The notes: generated by a model not told the origin, from the letters alone. Shown: positions 30,644 through 41,521, counted from the first letter of the stretch. The stretch: DNA of 64,000 bases from Sporosarcina ureae (GCF_029267015.1 NZ_JARIEA010000042.1:62001-126000), one strand, 5' to 3'. Numbers and translations: made by a program.

Positions 30644-32557
30644 TTGCGGTCATTTATTGATATGCAGTCAAAAAAACGTTTACGTGTAGCCTTCATTTGT
30701 TTTCTCTTCGGTCTACTACTCGTTATAGGGAAACTATTTCATGTGCAGATCATTAAACATGAGTGGCTGAAAGAAAAAGCAGAAGAAAACTGGGATATTG
30801 AAGTGCCTTTTGGGGCTATGCGAGGGAATATTACGGATCGAAGTGGGAAGTTAATTGTTGGAAACAAACTAGCGCCCACATTATATTTCATGCCAGCACA
30901 AAATCCTGACATTTCCAGTGATATACCTGCGATTGCAAAAATCCTTCAAATGCCTCCGGAAAAATTAGAGGAGAAACTGAAGAAAAAAACCTATATGGTG
31001 AAACTGGCTCCCGAAGGAAAAAATATCACCAAAGAACAAGGGGATGAAGTCTCGAAACTGCAAGTAGCCGGCTTGTATGTAGGAGTAGATTTCATCCGCT
31101 ACTATCCATATGATGATCTGTTAGCTCGTTTGCTCGGTTTTACTGGATATGATGGCAATGGCTTAGCGGGAATTGAGTACGCGTACGATGAAATTCTGAA
31201 CGGAACAGGGGACAAAGTACGACTGTTCACTGATGCTAAAGGAATTGCCTTGCCCCATGTAGAGGATAGCTTTGAACATGGTAAAGATGGCTCGACTTTG
31301 GAACTGACGATTGATCTTAAAATGCATCAAATCGTCGAACGCGAACTGATTCAAGCGATGGAAAAGTATGATGCAACACAGGCGTTAGCTATTATTATGA
31401 ACCCGAAAACGGGTGAATTGTTGTCACTAGCATCCGTGCCAGGTTTTGATCCGCGCGAATATCAATCAGCGGATTCCACTATCTATAACCGCAACTTGCC
31501 TGTCTGGATGACATACGAGCCGGGTTCTACATTCAAAATTCTTACCTTGGCTGCTAGCTTAGAAGAAGACGTCATCGATTTGGAAAATGAAAACTTTTAT
31601 GATCCTGGTTACAAAATCGTTGCAAATGCCAGATTACGATGCTGGAAAAGAGAAGGTCATAAAGATCAAACATTTTTGGAAGTAGTAGAGAATTCATGTA
31701 ACCCTGGCTTCATTACGATGGGGCAGAGACTCGGTAGTGAAAGGTTAGATCGTTATATTCGTGAATTTGGCTTTGGTAGCTCAACAGAATCAGGTATTGC
31801 CGGAGAATCGAAAGGTATTTTATTTTCTAAGGAAGCATTTGGACCTGTTGAACAGGCAACCACTTCGTTCGGGCAAGGAATCTCTGTCACCCCGATCCAA
31901 CAAGTGCAAGCTGTTGCCGCAGCTATTAACGGTGGTAAACTTTATAAGCCCTATATTGTCAAATCTATAAAGGACTCTGATGGTAAGACGATTAAACAGT
32001 TCAAACCTGAATTGAAAAGACAAGTAATCAGCGAAGAAACATCAGCTAAGGTGCGTCACGCTCTTGAATCGGTTGTAGCGAATGGATCAGGTCGTAATGC
32101 TTTTGCAGATGGCCTTCGAATAGGTGGTAAAACAGGGACCGCACAAAAAGTAGAGAATGGTCGCTATAAAGATGGTGATTATATAGTCTCCTTCATTGGT
32201 TTCGCGCCTGCAGATGATCCTGAACTACTCGTATATCTAGCGATCGATAGTCCGAAAAACTCGATTCAATTCGGAGGAGTTATCGCTGCACCGATTGTCG
32301 GGCGAATCATTGAAGAAATTGCTCCGATCGCTAACATAGAACGAAGGAAAGAACAGTTAGAAAAAGAGTACCGATGGGGTGACGCGATCACATTCCGTTC
32401 ACCTGATTTACTTGGAATGAATGAAAAAGAATTGTTGTCTCAAAATTACACATTCAAAATAAAGTGGCATGGAAAAGGTAAGAAGGTTATTCGACAGTTA
32501 CCAGCTCCTAATTCTTTGATGACTGTGGAAGACACAATTCATTTATACACAGAATAA
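30644..32557 (+). CDS. spoVD: Stage V sporulation protein D-like class B PBP with PASTA
   Basis: YEPGSTFKILTLAA, IGGKTGTAQKVENGRY; tandem with pbpB. ATG 30662 is an alternative start. Confidence 0.92.
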   Translation: MRSFIDMQSKKRLRVAFICFLFGLLLVIGKLFHVQIIKHEWLKEKAEENWDIEVPFGAMRGNITDRSGKLIVGNKLAPTLYFMPAQNPDISSDIPAIAKILQMPPEKLEEKLKKKTYMVKLAPEGKNITKEQGDEVSKLQVAGLYVGVDFIRYYPYDDLLARLLGFTGYDGNGLAGIEYAYDEILNGTGDKVRLFTDAKGIALPHVEDSFEHGKDGSTLELTIDLKMHQIVERELIQAMEKYDATQALAIIMNPKTGELLSLASVPGFDPREYQSADSTIYNRNLPVWMTYEPGSTFKILTLAASLEEDVIDLENENFYDPGYKIVANARLRCWKREGHKDQTFLEVVENSCNPGFITMGQRLGSERLDRYIREFGFGSSTESGIAGESKGILFSKEAFGPVEQATTSFGQGISVTPIQQVQAVAAAINGGKLYKPYIVKSIKDSDGKTIKQFKPELKRQVISEETSAKVRHALESVVANGSGRNAFADGLRIGGKTGTAQKVENGRYKDGDYIVSFIGFAPADDPELLVYLAIDSPKNSIQFGGVIAAPIVGRIIEEIAPIANIERRKEQLEKEYRWGDAITFRSPDLLGMNEKELLSQNYTFKIKWHGKGKKVIRQLPAPNSLMTVEDTIHLYTE

Positions 32558-32603
32558 GCAGTGCTTCACTGACACGCAATTGATAGTAGAAGGAGAACTT
32601 AAC

Positions 32604-33575
32604 ATGACACTCGGCACCACAGTCACGATAATCGCTGTTTCATTTTTTGTATCAGCGATTATCGGGGTGATCATCATCCCATTACTTAGAAGGTTGAAAT
32701 TTGGTCAAAGTATACGAGAAGAGGGCCCACAAGCGCATATGAAAAAAGCGGGTACTCCCACTATGGGAGGGCTCATCTTCCTTCTCTCTATATTGATTTC
32801 AACACTAACTTTATCTTACATAAACGACACACTAACTACTCATACGATTGTGTTATTGATCGTGCTGATCGGTTTCGGAATCATTGGCTTCCTCGATGAT
32901 TTTATTATTATCGTAGCGAAGCGCAACTTAGGGTTGACATCACTTCAGAAATTAATCGGTCAGATCATCATTGCGATCGTTGCCTTTTTCTTACTGAAAC
33001 TCGGACCATTCGAAACGACCGTAACGATTCCTTTCACGGATCTTGGGATAGATCTCGGTGTGTTTTATGTGGCGTTTTTAGTATTTTGGCTTGTAGGTTT
33101 TTCTAACGCAGTCAATTTAACGGATGGCTTAGATGGTCTAGTAGGCGGTACATCGGCTATTGCATTCTCTGCCTTCGGTGTATTTGCGTTAGCGTATGAG
33201 CAAAATGATATCGCGTTATTTTCATTTGTAGTAGCGGGTGCAATGCTTGGGTTTTTATTATTCAACATCAAACCAGCGAAAGTATTTATGGGGGACACAG
33301 GTTCACTGGCATTAGGAGGCGCACTCGCTATGATTTCAGTATTGATCAAACAGGAGTTGTTGCTGTTGGTCATCGGAATTGTATTCGTAGTAGAAACGCT
33401 TTCTGTCATTATTCAAGTCATCAGTTTTAAAATGACTGGAAAACGTGTATTTAAAATGAGTCCCATTCATCATCACTTTGAATTATCTGGCTGGTCAGAA
33501 TGGAAAGTAGTCATTGTGTTCTGGGGTGTGGCATTACTTGCTGCCCTCGTACCGGTCTTTTTGGAGGTTATGTAA
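32604..33575 (+). CDS. mraY: Phospho-N-acetylmuramoyl-pentapeptide-transferase
   Basis: GTPTMGGLIFL, FSNAVNLTDGLDGL, MSPIHHHFELSGW. Confidence 0.98.
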   Translation: MTLGTTVTIIAVSFFVSAIIGVIIIPLLRRLKFGQSIREEGPQAHMKKAGTPTMGGLIFLLSILISTLTLSYINDTLTTHTIVLLIVLIGFGIIGFLDDFIIIVAKRNLGLTSLQKLIGQIIIAIVAFFLLKLGPFETTVTIPFTDLGIDLGVFYVAFLVFWLVGFSNAVNLTDGLDGLVGGTSAIAFSAFGVFALAYEQNDIALFSFVVAGAMLGFLLFNIKPAKVFMGDTGSLALGGALAMISVLIKQELLLLVIGIVFVVETLSVIIQVISFKMTGKRVFKMSPIHHHFELSGWSEWKVVIVFWGVALLAALVPVFLEVM

Positions 33576-34925
33576 ATGAAGAATACAGAACAATTCATAG
33601 GGAAACGGGTACTTGTAGTCGGACTTGCGAAGAGCGGAGTCGCAACGGCAAGTTTGCTTCAGCGTCTTGGCGCGGAAGTTGTAGTCAATGATTCAAAGCC
33701 TGCAGAAGGTAATGAAGAAGCGATGGAACTTCAAGCACAAGGAATTGAAGTCATTGGAGGGGGGCACCCGAGTGATTTACTAGAGCGGAATTTCGACTTC
33801 ATCGTAAAAAATCCGGGTATCCCTTACACTAATTCGTTACTAGCGAAGGCTGTTGAGCAGAATATTCCGATTTGGACTGAAGTTGAATTGACTAGTATTC
33901 TTAGCGAGGCTCCAATTATTGCGATTACTGGATCGAACGGAAAAACGACGACCACTACATTGTTGTATCACATGCTAAACATGGGTAAGAAACATCCATT
34001 AATAGCTGGTAACATTGGAACGGTTTCTTGTACGGTTGCTGAAAAGGCGAAAGCGAATGAAGTAATTGTACTTGAGGCTTCGTCGTTTCAGTTAGCTGGG
34101 ACAGAAAGCTTTACTCCGCATATTGCAATTTTTACGAATTTGTATGAAGCGCATTTGGATTATCATGGATCGATGAATGAATATCTCGATGCGAAGTTGC
34201 ACGTAGCACGCAACCAAACTTCGGAAGAATACTTAATCTTTAATGCGGATCAACAGCTAATTAAAGAAGCAATAGAATCATTCGAATCCCACAAAGTACC
34301 TTTTTCAGTTCTTGGAAAAACTAGAGAAGGTATTTCAGCAGATGAAGAATGGATTTATTGGCTTGGTGAACCTTTCATAGAAATTAAGCATATTAAATTA
34401 CCGGGCCGTCACAATTTAGAAAATGTTTTATCCGCAACGGCAGCAGCCATATTGTCCGGGTGTGAAAAAACAGCGATAGAAAATGTTTTGAGTTCTTTCA
34501 CCGGTGTTCGCCATCGCATGCAATTTGTTCGTGAAGCAAATAGCCGTACAATATACAATGACTCAAAAGCTACGAATACATTGGCTACAAAAAGTGCTCT
34601 TTCCTCATTTAAGAAGCCAATCGTTTTGATTGCAGGGGGACTAGACAGAGGTCATTCATTTGAAGAATTACGACCTTATATGAAAAATGTTCGTGCTGTC
34701 GTCACGATAGGGGAGACGGCAAACCGTTTTGCAGACTTTGCTAGGTCTTGTGGCGTTGCTGAGACTGTCCAAGCAACAACAATGCAAGATGCAGTCCAGA
34801 AGGCATATAAGTGTAGCTGTGAAGATGATGTGATTCTACTGTCGCCGAGCTGTGCAAGTTGGGATCAATATAAGAGCTTTGAAATTCGGGGCGACGAATT
34901 TATTGATGCAGTAATGAAGTTGTAA
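33576..34925 (+). CDS. murD: UDP-N-acetylmuramoylalanine--D-glutamate ligase
   Basis: GLAKSGVATASLLQRLGA, AITGSNGKTTTTTLLYHML, FTGVRHRMQFV. Confidence 0.98.
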   Translation: MKNTEQFIGKRVLVVGLAKSGVATASLLQRLGAEVVVNDSKPAEGNEEAMELQAQGIEVIGGGHPSDLLERNFDFIVKNPGIPYTNSLLAKAVEQNIPIWTEVELTSILSEAPIIAITGSNGKTTTTTLLYHMLNMGKKHPLIAGNIGTVSCTVAEKAKANEVIVLEASSFQLAGTESFTPHIAIFTNLYEAHLDYHGSMNEYLDAKLHVARNQTSEEYLIFNADQQLIKEAIESFESHKVPFSVLGKTREGISADEEWIYWLGEPFIEIKHIKLPGRHNLENVLSATAAAILSGCEKTAIENVLSSFTGVRHRMQFVREANSRTIYNDSKATNTLATKSALSSFKKPIVLIAGGLDRGHSFEELRPYMKNVRAVVTIGETANRFADFARSCGVAETVQATTMQDAVQKAYKCSCEDDVILLSPSCASWDQYKSFEIRGDEFIDAVMKL

Positions 34926-34982
34926 ATCCTTTGTAATAGTTGGAGAGTAAAATGAAAAACTGACTGATTAATTTGAGGAAGG

Positions 34983-36071
34983 ATGCGAACGCTGGAGAGA
35001 ACCTACCGAATAATCTTTTTGACAACCGCCTTACTATTGTCGCTGATCGGATTAGTATTCGTGCAATCGGCAGGATCTTATTGGGGAGAAGTTCATTATC
35101 AAGATTCTTCTCCATTTATCGTCAAGCAAGGCATCTATATGATTATATCTTTGGCTGTCGCTTATGTGCTGGTCAAAAGTCCGTTGACATCACATCCTAA
35201 ATTCTGGACGTATTGTTATATTGGATCGATTCTCATGTTGGTTGCGGTACTGATCCCAGGTATTGGAGCTGTGCGAAACGGTTCTCAAAGCTGGATCGCG
35301 TTTGGTCCAATCAGTTTGCAACCGGCGGAATTTGTAAAGGTAGCATTGCTTGGAAAATTAGCAAGCGGTATGAAGAAACATAAAGACAAGTCTTGGCAAT
35401 GGCAACATTTCGCTTGGATTTTATTACCCGCAACGTTGATCATGTTGCAACCTGACCTTGGCTCTGCCGTCATCATGATAGTATCTGCTTTTGTCATTCT
35501 TTTCTTAGCGGGCTACCCATTGTCATTCTTTATTTTTCTTTTTGTCTCAGGACTCGGTGCTTTTATCGCACTTATTCTAGCTGCACCCTATCGTCTGGAT
35601 CGAATTAAATCCTATATTGATCCATGGAACGATCCTCTCGGTACGGGGTTTCAAAGTATTCAATCCTTATTCGCGATTGCTCCTGGTGGATTATTCGGCC
35701 ATGGCTTCGGGAATAGTCGTCAAAAGTTTTTGTACTTGCCTGAACCTCAAAATGATTTTATTTTTTCCATTATTGCAGAAGAAATTGGATTTATAGGTGC
35801 AGCAACTATCGTCTTGCTGTTTATCTTGCTATTCGCTTCTGCATTCGGCATAGCGATTCGATTGAATAACTGGAATTCATTTTTAATTGTCACCGGTATG
35901 GTGTCCATGATCACTTTCCAAACGTTTTTAAATATGGGAGTCGTCTCGGGTTTGCTGCCTGTAACAGGGGTGACGTTGCCTTTCATTAGTTATGGAGGGT
36001 CCTCGCTGTTGACTACTTGGCTGGCTATCGGAACGATTCTACATTACTCTGCGAATAAAAAGGCAGGATGA
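34983..36071 (+). CDS. spoVE: SEDS-family glycosyltransferase (SpoVE/FtsW-like)
   Basis: GSQSWIAFGPISLQPAEFVKVALL, PEPQNDFIFSIIAEEIGFIGA, LPFISYGGSSLL. FtsW versus SpoVE not resolved by sequence alone. Confidence 0.88.
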   Translation: MRTLERTYRIIFLTTALLLSLIGLVFVQSAGSYWGEVHYQDSSPFIVKQGIYMIISLAVAYVLVKSPLTSHPKFWTYCYIGSILMLVAVLIPGIGAVRNGSQSWIAFGPISLQPAEFVKVALLGKLASGMKKHKDKSWQWQHFAWILLPATLIMLQPDLGSAVIMIVSAFVILFLAGYPLSFFIFLFVSGLGAFIALILAAPYRLDRIKSYIDPWNDPLGTGFQSIQSLFAIAPGGLFGHGFGNSRQKFLYLPEPQNDFIFSIIAEEIGFIGAATIVLLFILLFASAFGIAIRLNNWNSFLIVTGMVSMITFQTFLNMGVVSGLLPVTGVTLPFISYGGSSLLTTWLAIGTILHYSANKKAG

Positions 36072-36946
36072 AAGGAGAACAGGATGTGGAGAAAGTAATA
36101 GATATTGAAGATCGAATTCCATCCATGCGTAAAAAACGCAGAAGAAGAGCCAATATAAGTTTTCTTCTGCTCGTTGTAATATTCGTCCTTGTTCTTCTTG
36201 CCTTGTTGTATTTCCAATCTTCATTAAGTGATGTTTCGAAAATATCCATTAATGAGACTGTTTTACACGAAAGCGAGGAGTATATAGACCAAAGCGGGTT
36301 GTACAAGGGACAATCACTATGGGGCTTCCGTGCTAAAGATATAGAAAAAAACATCAAGAAAATTCCTGGTGTAAAAGATGCGAAAGTCAAAAGAAATTTT
36401 TATAATGATGTTTCCATTAACGTTGCGGAATGGGAACCCATTGCCTATGTAGAAAGTCAAACGCAATATGACCTTCTATTAGAAAATGGTGAACGACTGG
36501 TAACAGCCGATCCTGATATTCTTTCACACGCACCGATTCTTTCTGGTTTTAATGAACCTGAAGCGACAGATCGAATGATTGAACAACTACAAGAGATGGA
36601 TAGTTCAGTCTTTGAACTTCTCTCGGAGCTTCGTTATGAAGGAAAAGACAAAATTGACGTATTTATGAGTGATGGATATGAAGTCCATGCTGTAATTTTA
36701 GGTTTTGCTGAAAAAATGTCCTACTACCCAGATATTATTGCGCAATTGCCTAAAGAAGAAAAAGGGGTACTAGATATTGAAATTGGCGTGTTCTTTAAAA
36801 CATATACAGATTTCTACAAAGAACCAATACCGGTAGATATGGAAATCCCACTACTAGACGGAAAGCCGGACGTAACAAAAGGGAAACCGGCGGATGTAGA
36901 AATTGAAAAGGAGGAAGAAAGTGAGCAAGAAACTGAAGAAAACTAG
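36068..36946 (+). CDS. divIB: Cell division protein DivIB/FtsQ
   Basis: TM then POTRA-like KIPGVKDAKVKRNFYNDVSINVAEWEPIAYVE. Confidence 0.92.
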   Translation: MKGEQDVEKVIDIEDRIPSMRKKRRRRANISFLLLVVIFVLVLLALLYFQSSLSDVSKISINETVLHESEEYIDQSGLYKGQSLWGFRAKDIEKNIKKIPGVKDAKVKRNFYNDVSINVAEWEPIAYVESQTQYDLLLENGERLVTADPDILSHAPILSGFNEPEATDRMIEQLQEMDSSVFELLSELRYEGKDKIDVFMSDGYEVHAVILGFAEKMSYYPDIIAQLPKEEKGVLDIEIGVFFKTYTDFYKEPIPVDMEIPLLDGKPDVTKGKPADVEIEKEEESEQETEEN

Positions 36947-37646
36947 AGAGAAGCGCGGCAAACAACTTGTGTTGTCTATCGTCTTTTTAGTACTGGGCTT
37001 CATGCTTGCATTTTCCTATCGAACAATTGGCAGTAAGCAACAAGTATTGAGTCCGGAGCAAACCAATTTATTTCAGCAAGAAGAACAGTACCGTGCGGAT
37101 CTAATTGAACAGCAAGAAAGAAACAAAGAATTGACCAATGAATTACTTGAGAAACAAAAAGAAGTGCATTCGTTTGAACAAGACTTCTCCGATAAAGAAA
37201 AAAATCATGCAGTTCTTGTAGAGAAAGCGCGGGATTTAAGATTATTACTAGGTGATATTCCGTCAAAAGGTCCGGGGATTAAAGTGACACTGGAAGACGC
37301 GGATTATGATCCCTCAGTACAGAATCCCAATGATTATATTGTTCATGAAAGTCATGTCTTACGTGTAATTAATGAATTGAAAATCGCAGGTGCGCAAGGA
37401 ATGACTATAAACGGCCAACGAATTAATTCGAATTCGTATATAAAATGTACAGGCCCTGTTATTATGGTTGATGGTAGAACGTTTCCGGCACCTTTTATTA
37501 TAGAAGCAGTAGGGGATCCGAAAGTGCTGTCTCCAGCTCTGCATTTAAAAGGCAGTGTCATCGATGGCTTGTTGCGAGATAATATTGTCGTCACATTAGA
37601 GGACATGAAGGAAGTTCAACTGCCTGCGATTCGTGACGAAGTATGA
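36921..37646 (+). CDS. ylxW: DUF881 family protein (YlxW-like)
   Basis: TM + coiled coil + GPGIKVTLEDADYDPS; GTG 36921 behind aaaggagg. Confidence 0.88.
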   Translation: MSKKLKKTREKRGKQLVLSIVFLVLGFMLAFSYRTIGSKQQVLSPEQTNLFQQEEQYRADLIEQQERNKELTNELLEKQKEVHSFEQDFSDKEKNHAVLVEKARDLRLLLGDIPSKGPGIKVTLEDADYDPSVQNPNDYIVHESHVLRVINELKIAGAQGMTINGQRINSNSYIKCTGPVIMVDGRTFPAPFIIEAVGDPKVLSPALHLKGSVIDGLLRDNIVVTLEDMKEVQLPAIRDEV

Positions 37647-37665
37647 TGGATTGTGGGGGGGTAGA

Positions 37666-38382
37666 GTGAAGCAGAAAATACACTGGAAGTTCACATTAAT
37701 ACTAGGTATAGTGGGATTTGTATTGGCTTTACAATATAACTCGATGAATACTACATCTCCACGTGATACACGAGATTTATGGGCTATTCGTAAAGAGTTG
37801 TCGAATGAAAAGAAAATACACTCTGAACTTTTAGAAGAACTTAGAGGAATTGACCAGACGCTTGCTTCGTACAATGCATCACCTGAAGCAAATGCAACTG
37901 GCGTACTACAAGACACATTGGACAAACTGTACAAACAAGCGGGATTCATGCCGACCACTGGTCCAGGATTTGTAATAGAGGTTGCTCCATCCCCAGAAAG
38001 TATTGCGTTCGGTTATGAAGTAGTACCAGTATCGTCTGAACTACTGGCTTGGTTTATTAATGTGGTCAATCAACAACAAGGAAACGAGTTAGAGATTGAT
38101 GGCAAGCGCTTCACCACGTTAAGTTGGATCCGAGATATTAACGGCAACCTGACTGTTAGTGGGGAAGTAGTTTCCACACCACCGTTCGATATTAAAGTCG
38201 TGTCTCCTACAAAGGAAGCCAGTGAAAAATTGTATAATCAATTATTGACGACTACCATTCAGGATGAATTTTATTTAGACGACTTAGTTTTAACAATTAG
38301 TGAACCGGCGAACCGTATTACTTTACAAGGCTGGACGGGTGGTTTTGAAAACCGATTTTTAAAAGAACAAACAAAGGAGTAA
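37666..38382 (+). CDS. ylxX: DUF881 family protein (YlxX-like)
   Basis: Paralogous to the preceding gene; GPGFVIEVAPSPES; GTG 37666 behind gggggg. Confidence 0.88.
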   Translation: MKQKIHWKFTLILGIVGFVLALQYNSMNTTSPRDTRDLWAIRKELSNEKKIHSELLEELRGIDQTLASYNASPEANATGVLQDTLDKLYKQAGFMPTTGPGFVIEVAPSPESIAFGYEVVPVSSELLAWFINVVNQQQGNELEIDGKRFTTLSWIRDINGNLTVSGEVVSTPPFDIKVVSPTKEASEKLYNQLLTTTIQDEFYLDDLVLTISEPANRITLQGWTGGFENRFLKEQTKE

Positions 38383-38389
38383 TGACAAT

Positions 38390-38755
38390 ATGTGGCTACC
38401 CTTACTTGGGCTCCTCCTTGGCGTTTCACTAGGTTTGCTCTCGGATATACAGATCCCGCAAGTATATAATAACTATTTAACTATTGCGATTCTCGCTGCA
38501 TTTGATACACTATTTGGTGGAATCAGAGCCTATCTTCAGCAAGTGTATGACGACAAAATATTCGTCAGCGGATTTTTCTTCAATATTCTTTTAGCAGCAG
38601 CACTTGCTTTTATCGGAGTGCACCTTGGTGTAGATCTGTACTTGGCAGCCGTCTTTGCGTTTGGTGTGAGATTGTTTCAAAACATCGCGGTTATCCGAAG
38701 AATCCTGCTTGCAAAATGGACAGGAAGAAACAAAAATCCCAATACAAATGTGTGA
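38390..38755 (+). CDS. sbp: Small basic protein Sbp (DUF1290)
   Basis: LLGVSLGLLSDIQIPQVYNNYLTIAILAAFDTLFGGIRAYLQQVYDDKIF. Confidence 0.92.
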   Translation: MWLPLLGLLLGVSLGLLSDIQIPQVYNNYLTIAILAAFDTLFGGIRAYLQQVYDDKIFVSGFFFNILLAAALAFIGVHLGVDLYLAAVFAFGVRLFQNIAVIRRILLAKWTGRNKNPNTNV

Positions 38756-38855
38756 TATTAAATGTTTTTAGAAGAGGGTGTTGAAAATATTTAGACAAAG
38801 CAGTCATAATACAATAGAATGGAAGTTACTAGTTACATTAAGGAGGTGTCAATAA

Positions 38856-40142
38856 TTGAGTAAATCAAATCATTACGTATCACTTGATATAGGATCATCC
38901 ACAATTAAAGTCTTGATTGGGGAGATGGATCAAAATGCCCTACATGTTATAGGCGTGGGGAATGTACAATCTGCTGGAATTCGAAAAGGAACAATTATTG
39001 ATATTGATGCCACTGTCCAGTCAATCCGTAAAGCGATTGAGCAGGCTGAACGAATGACAGGCTTAAAAATTGAAGAGGTGGTTCTTGGTATACCTGCAAA
39101 TGGTGTCCAGTTCCAAAACGTTAAAGGTGTAGTAGCAGTAAACTCTGAAAATCGTGAAATTACAGATGATGATTTGGAAAGAGTTATGAAATCATCACAA
39201 GTAATGAATGTTCCACCTGAAAGAGAATTCGTCAATTTAGTGCCTAAGCAATTTATTGTCGATGACTATGATGAAATAACAGATCCACGTGGTATGATGG
39301 GAGTAAGATTGGAAATGGACGCAACGTTGATTACGACGTCCAAAACTCAACTACATAACATTTTACGCTGTGTAGAAAAAGCAGGGTTACAGATTCGTGA
39401 AATTTATTTGCAACCATTGGCGGCAGGTACATTCGCATTATCTGAAGATGAAATGTATCATGGAACTGCCTTCATCGATATTGGCGGAGGGTCAACTACG
39501 GTATCGGTATTTGCTGAAAATCGTTTGATCAGTACGTCTGTATTACCAGTCGGCGGGGATCATATTACAAAAGACTTATCCATTGTCTTAAAGACGCCTA
39601 CAGAACAAGCAAGAATGATTAAGCATCAGTATGGACATGCCTATTATGATGACGCTTCCGATGAAGAATTATTTGAAGTGCCAGTAGTAGGGTCGGATGC
39701 TAAAGATCAATACAGTCAGCGTTATATCTCTGATGTTATCGGTTCACGTCTAGAAGAATTGTTCGAATTGATTCTTGAAGATTTATATGCAACAGGTATT
39801 CGTGACTTGCCTGGTGGTATCGTCATTACTGGCGGAACAGCTAAATTGGACGGTATTTTACAGTTAGCTCGTGATGTCTTCAAAACTAGAGCAAGATTAT
39901 ACACACCAGAGTATATTGGTGTCCGTGAGCCGATGTATTCCACAGCGGTTGGCTTAATTCGCTATGCGTACATGGAAGATGTATTCTTTGGTTATGAAGA
40001 AGAGCCAGCTGGTTCACCTCAATCACCAGACTCCATATATGAAGTCGCGGAACCTTCGGCTAAACCGGTTAAACCGAAAAAAGAAAAAAGTCAAGGATTC
40101 ATGAAACGCGCTAAAAAAGTATTCGACAATTTCTTTGAGTAA
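38856..40142 (+). CDS. ftsA: Cell division protein FtsA
   Basis: SLDIGSSTIKVLIGE, FIDIGGGSTTVSVF, C-terminal amphipathic RAKKVFDNFFE; TTG start behind aaggaggtg. Confidence 0.97.
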   Translation: MSKSNHYVSLDIGSSTIKVLIGEMDQNALHVIGVGNVQSAGIRKGTIIDIDATVQSIRKAIEQAERMTGLKIEEVVLGIPANGVQFQNVKGVVAVNSENREITDDDLERVMKSSQVMNVPPEREFVNLVPKQFIVDDYDEITDPRGMMGVRLEMDATLITTSKTQLHNILRCVEKAGLQIREIYLQPLAAGTFALSEDEMYHGTAFIDIGGGSTTVSVFAENRLISTSVLPVGGDHITKDLSIVLKTPTEQARMIKHQYGHAYYDDASDEELFEVPVVGSDAKDQYSQRYISDVIGSRLEELFELILEDLYATGIRDLPGGIVITGGTAKLDGILQLARDVFKTRARLYTPEYIGVREPMYSTAVGLIRYAYMEDVFFGYEEEPAGSPQSPDSIYEVAEPSAKPVKPKKEKSQGFMKRAKKVFDNFFE

Positions 40143-40191
40143 TATATTGCTTTAGATGGGGAATTGCAGATAATTTAGAGGAGGAAAATCA

Positions 40192-41364
40192 ATGCTTGAA
40201 TTTGAGACGAACATAGATGCATTAGCAGTAATTAAGGTTATTGGAGTAGGCGGCGGCGGAAATAATGCGGTCAACCGTATGATCGAACATGGGGTGCAGG
40301 GCGTAGAGTTTATCGCGGTAAACACAGATGCACAAGCATTGCAATTATCATCAGCTGAAATCAAACTACAAATTGGTGAGAAGCTTACTAGAGGACTAGG
40401 CGCAGGCGCTAACCCTGAAGTAGGTAAAAAAGCGGCTGAAGAAAGTAAAGAACAGATCGAAGAAGCTCTACGTGGAGCAGATATGGTATTCGTTACAGCG
40501 GGTATGGGCGGTGGAACGGGTACGGGTGCAGCACCGGTTATTGCCCAAATCGCTAAAGATATTGGCGCATTGACTGTAGGTGTAGTTACACGTCCATTTA
40601 CATTTGAAGGTAGAAAGAGATCAACTTCAGCAGCTGGCGGTATCGCAAGCATGAAAGAAGCAATTGATACTTTAATCGTTATTCCAAATGATAAACTACT
40701 TGAGATTGTAGACAAAAACACGCCAATGCTTGAAGCGTTTAGAGAAGCTGACAATGTATTGCGCCAAGGTGTCCAAGGTATCTCTGATTTGATCGCAGTA
40801 CCTGGATTGATTAACCTCGACTTTGCTGACGTGAAAACAATCATGTACAACAAAGGTTCTGCATTGATGGGTATCGGTATGTCTACTGGTGAAAATCGTG
40901 CTGCAGAAGCTGCGAAAAAGGCGATTTCCAGTCCATTGCTTGAAACATCGATCGATGGAGCAAAAGGTGTCTTGATGAACATTACAGGCGGTTCGAACTT
41001 AAGTTTGTTTGAAGTACAGGAAGCGGCGGACATTGTTGCTACTGCATCAGACGAAAACGTCAATATGATCTTCGGTTCTGTTATCAACGACGACTTGAAA
41101 GATGAAATCATCGTCACAGTTATCGCGACAGGATTTAACGAAGAACAACTAGCTCCTTCAAGACAAAGAGGTCCTGGTGTAACAGGCGGCATGCGTCCAC
41201 AACGTCCTGTACAACAGCAGCCACCAACACAACAAAGCAGATATGAAGAGCAACCACGTTACGAGCAACAGTCTGAGCCGAGACAGCCACAAGCTAATCA
41301 GCATCAGCACGATGAACAACTAGATATTCCAACGTTCTTACGTAATCGTACGCGTCGTAAATAA
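40192..41364 (+). CDS. ftsZ: Cell division protein FtsZ
   Basis: [28 protein letters not shown]-terminal [14 protein letters not shown]. Confidence 0.99.
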   Translation: MLEFETNIDALAVIKVIGVGGGGNNAVNRMIEHGVQGVEFIAVNTDAQALQLSSAEIKLQIGEKLTRGLGAGANPEVGKKAAEESKEQIEEALRGADMVFVTAGMGGGTGTGAAPVIAQIAKDIGALTVGVVTRPFTFEGRKRSTSAAGGIASMKEAIDTLIVIPNDKLLEIVDKNTPMLEAFREADNVLRQGVQGISDLIAVPGLINLDFADVKTIMYNKGSALMGIGMSTGENRAAEAAKKAISSPLLETSIDGAKGVLMNITGGSNLSLFEVQEAADIVATASDENVNMIFGSVINDDLKDEIIVTVIATGFNEEQLAPSRQRGPGVTGGMRPQRPVQQQPPTQQSRYEEQPRYEQQSEPRQPQANQHQHDEQLDIPTFLRNRTRRK

Positions 41365-41373
41365 TAGATAGAA

Positions 41374-41418
41374 CAAGCTCCCCGCTTGAGAAGAAATTCT
41401 CTAGCGGGGAGCTTTTTT
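41374..41418 (+). terminator. Terminator after ftsZ
   Basis: AAGCTCCCCGCT...AGCGGGGAGCTTTTTT. Confidence 0.95.
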
Positions 41419-41458
41419 GCTTTCATAACAATCGCTCGCTCCGTCATATTTAAAAATA

Positions 41459-41521
41459 TGTCGAAGCTTTTATCTTAAAGCATCCAAAGCCTGACAGGTT
41501 TTTCATTACACCCATGATAAT
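41459..41521 (+). promoter_or_regulatory. Candidate Spo0A box plus sigma-A-like promoter with long spacing for spoIIGA-sigE
   Basis: TGTCGAA (41459-41465); CTGACA (41491-41496)-N19-GATAAT (41516-41521). Confidence 0.45.

Noticed and set aside
40152-41192. 346-aa ORF antisense to ftsZ
   Set aside because: Mirror-frame ORF created by ftsZ codon usage (Ser/Ala/Pro/Ile-rich translation); no family motifs, no RBS, and ftsZ on + is certain.
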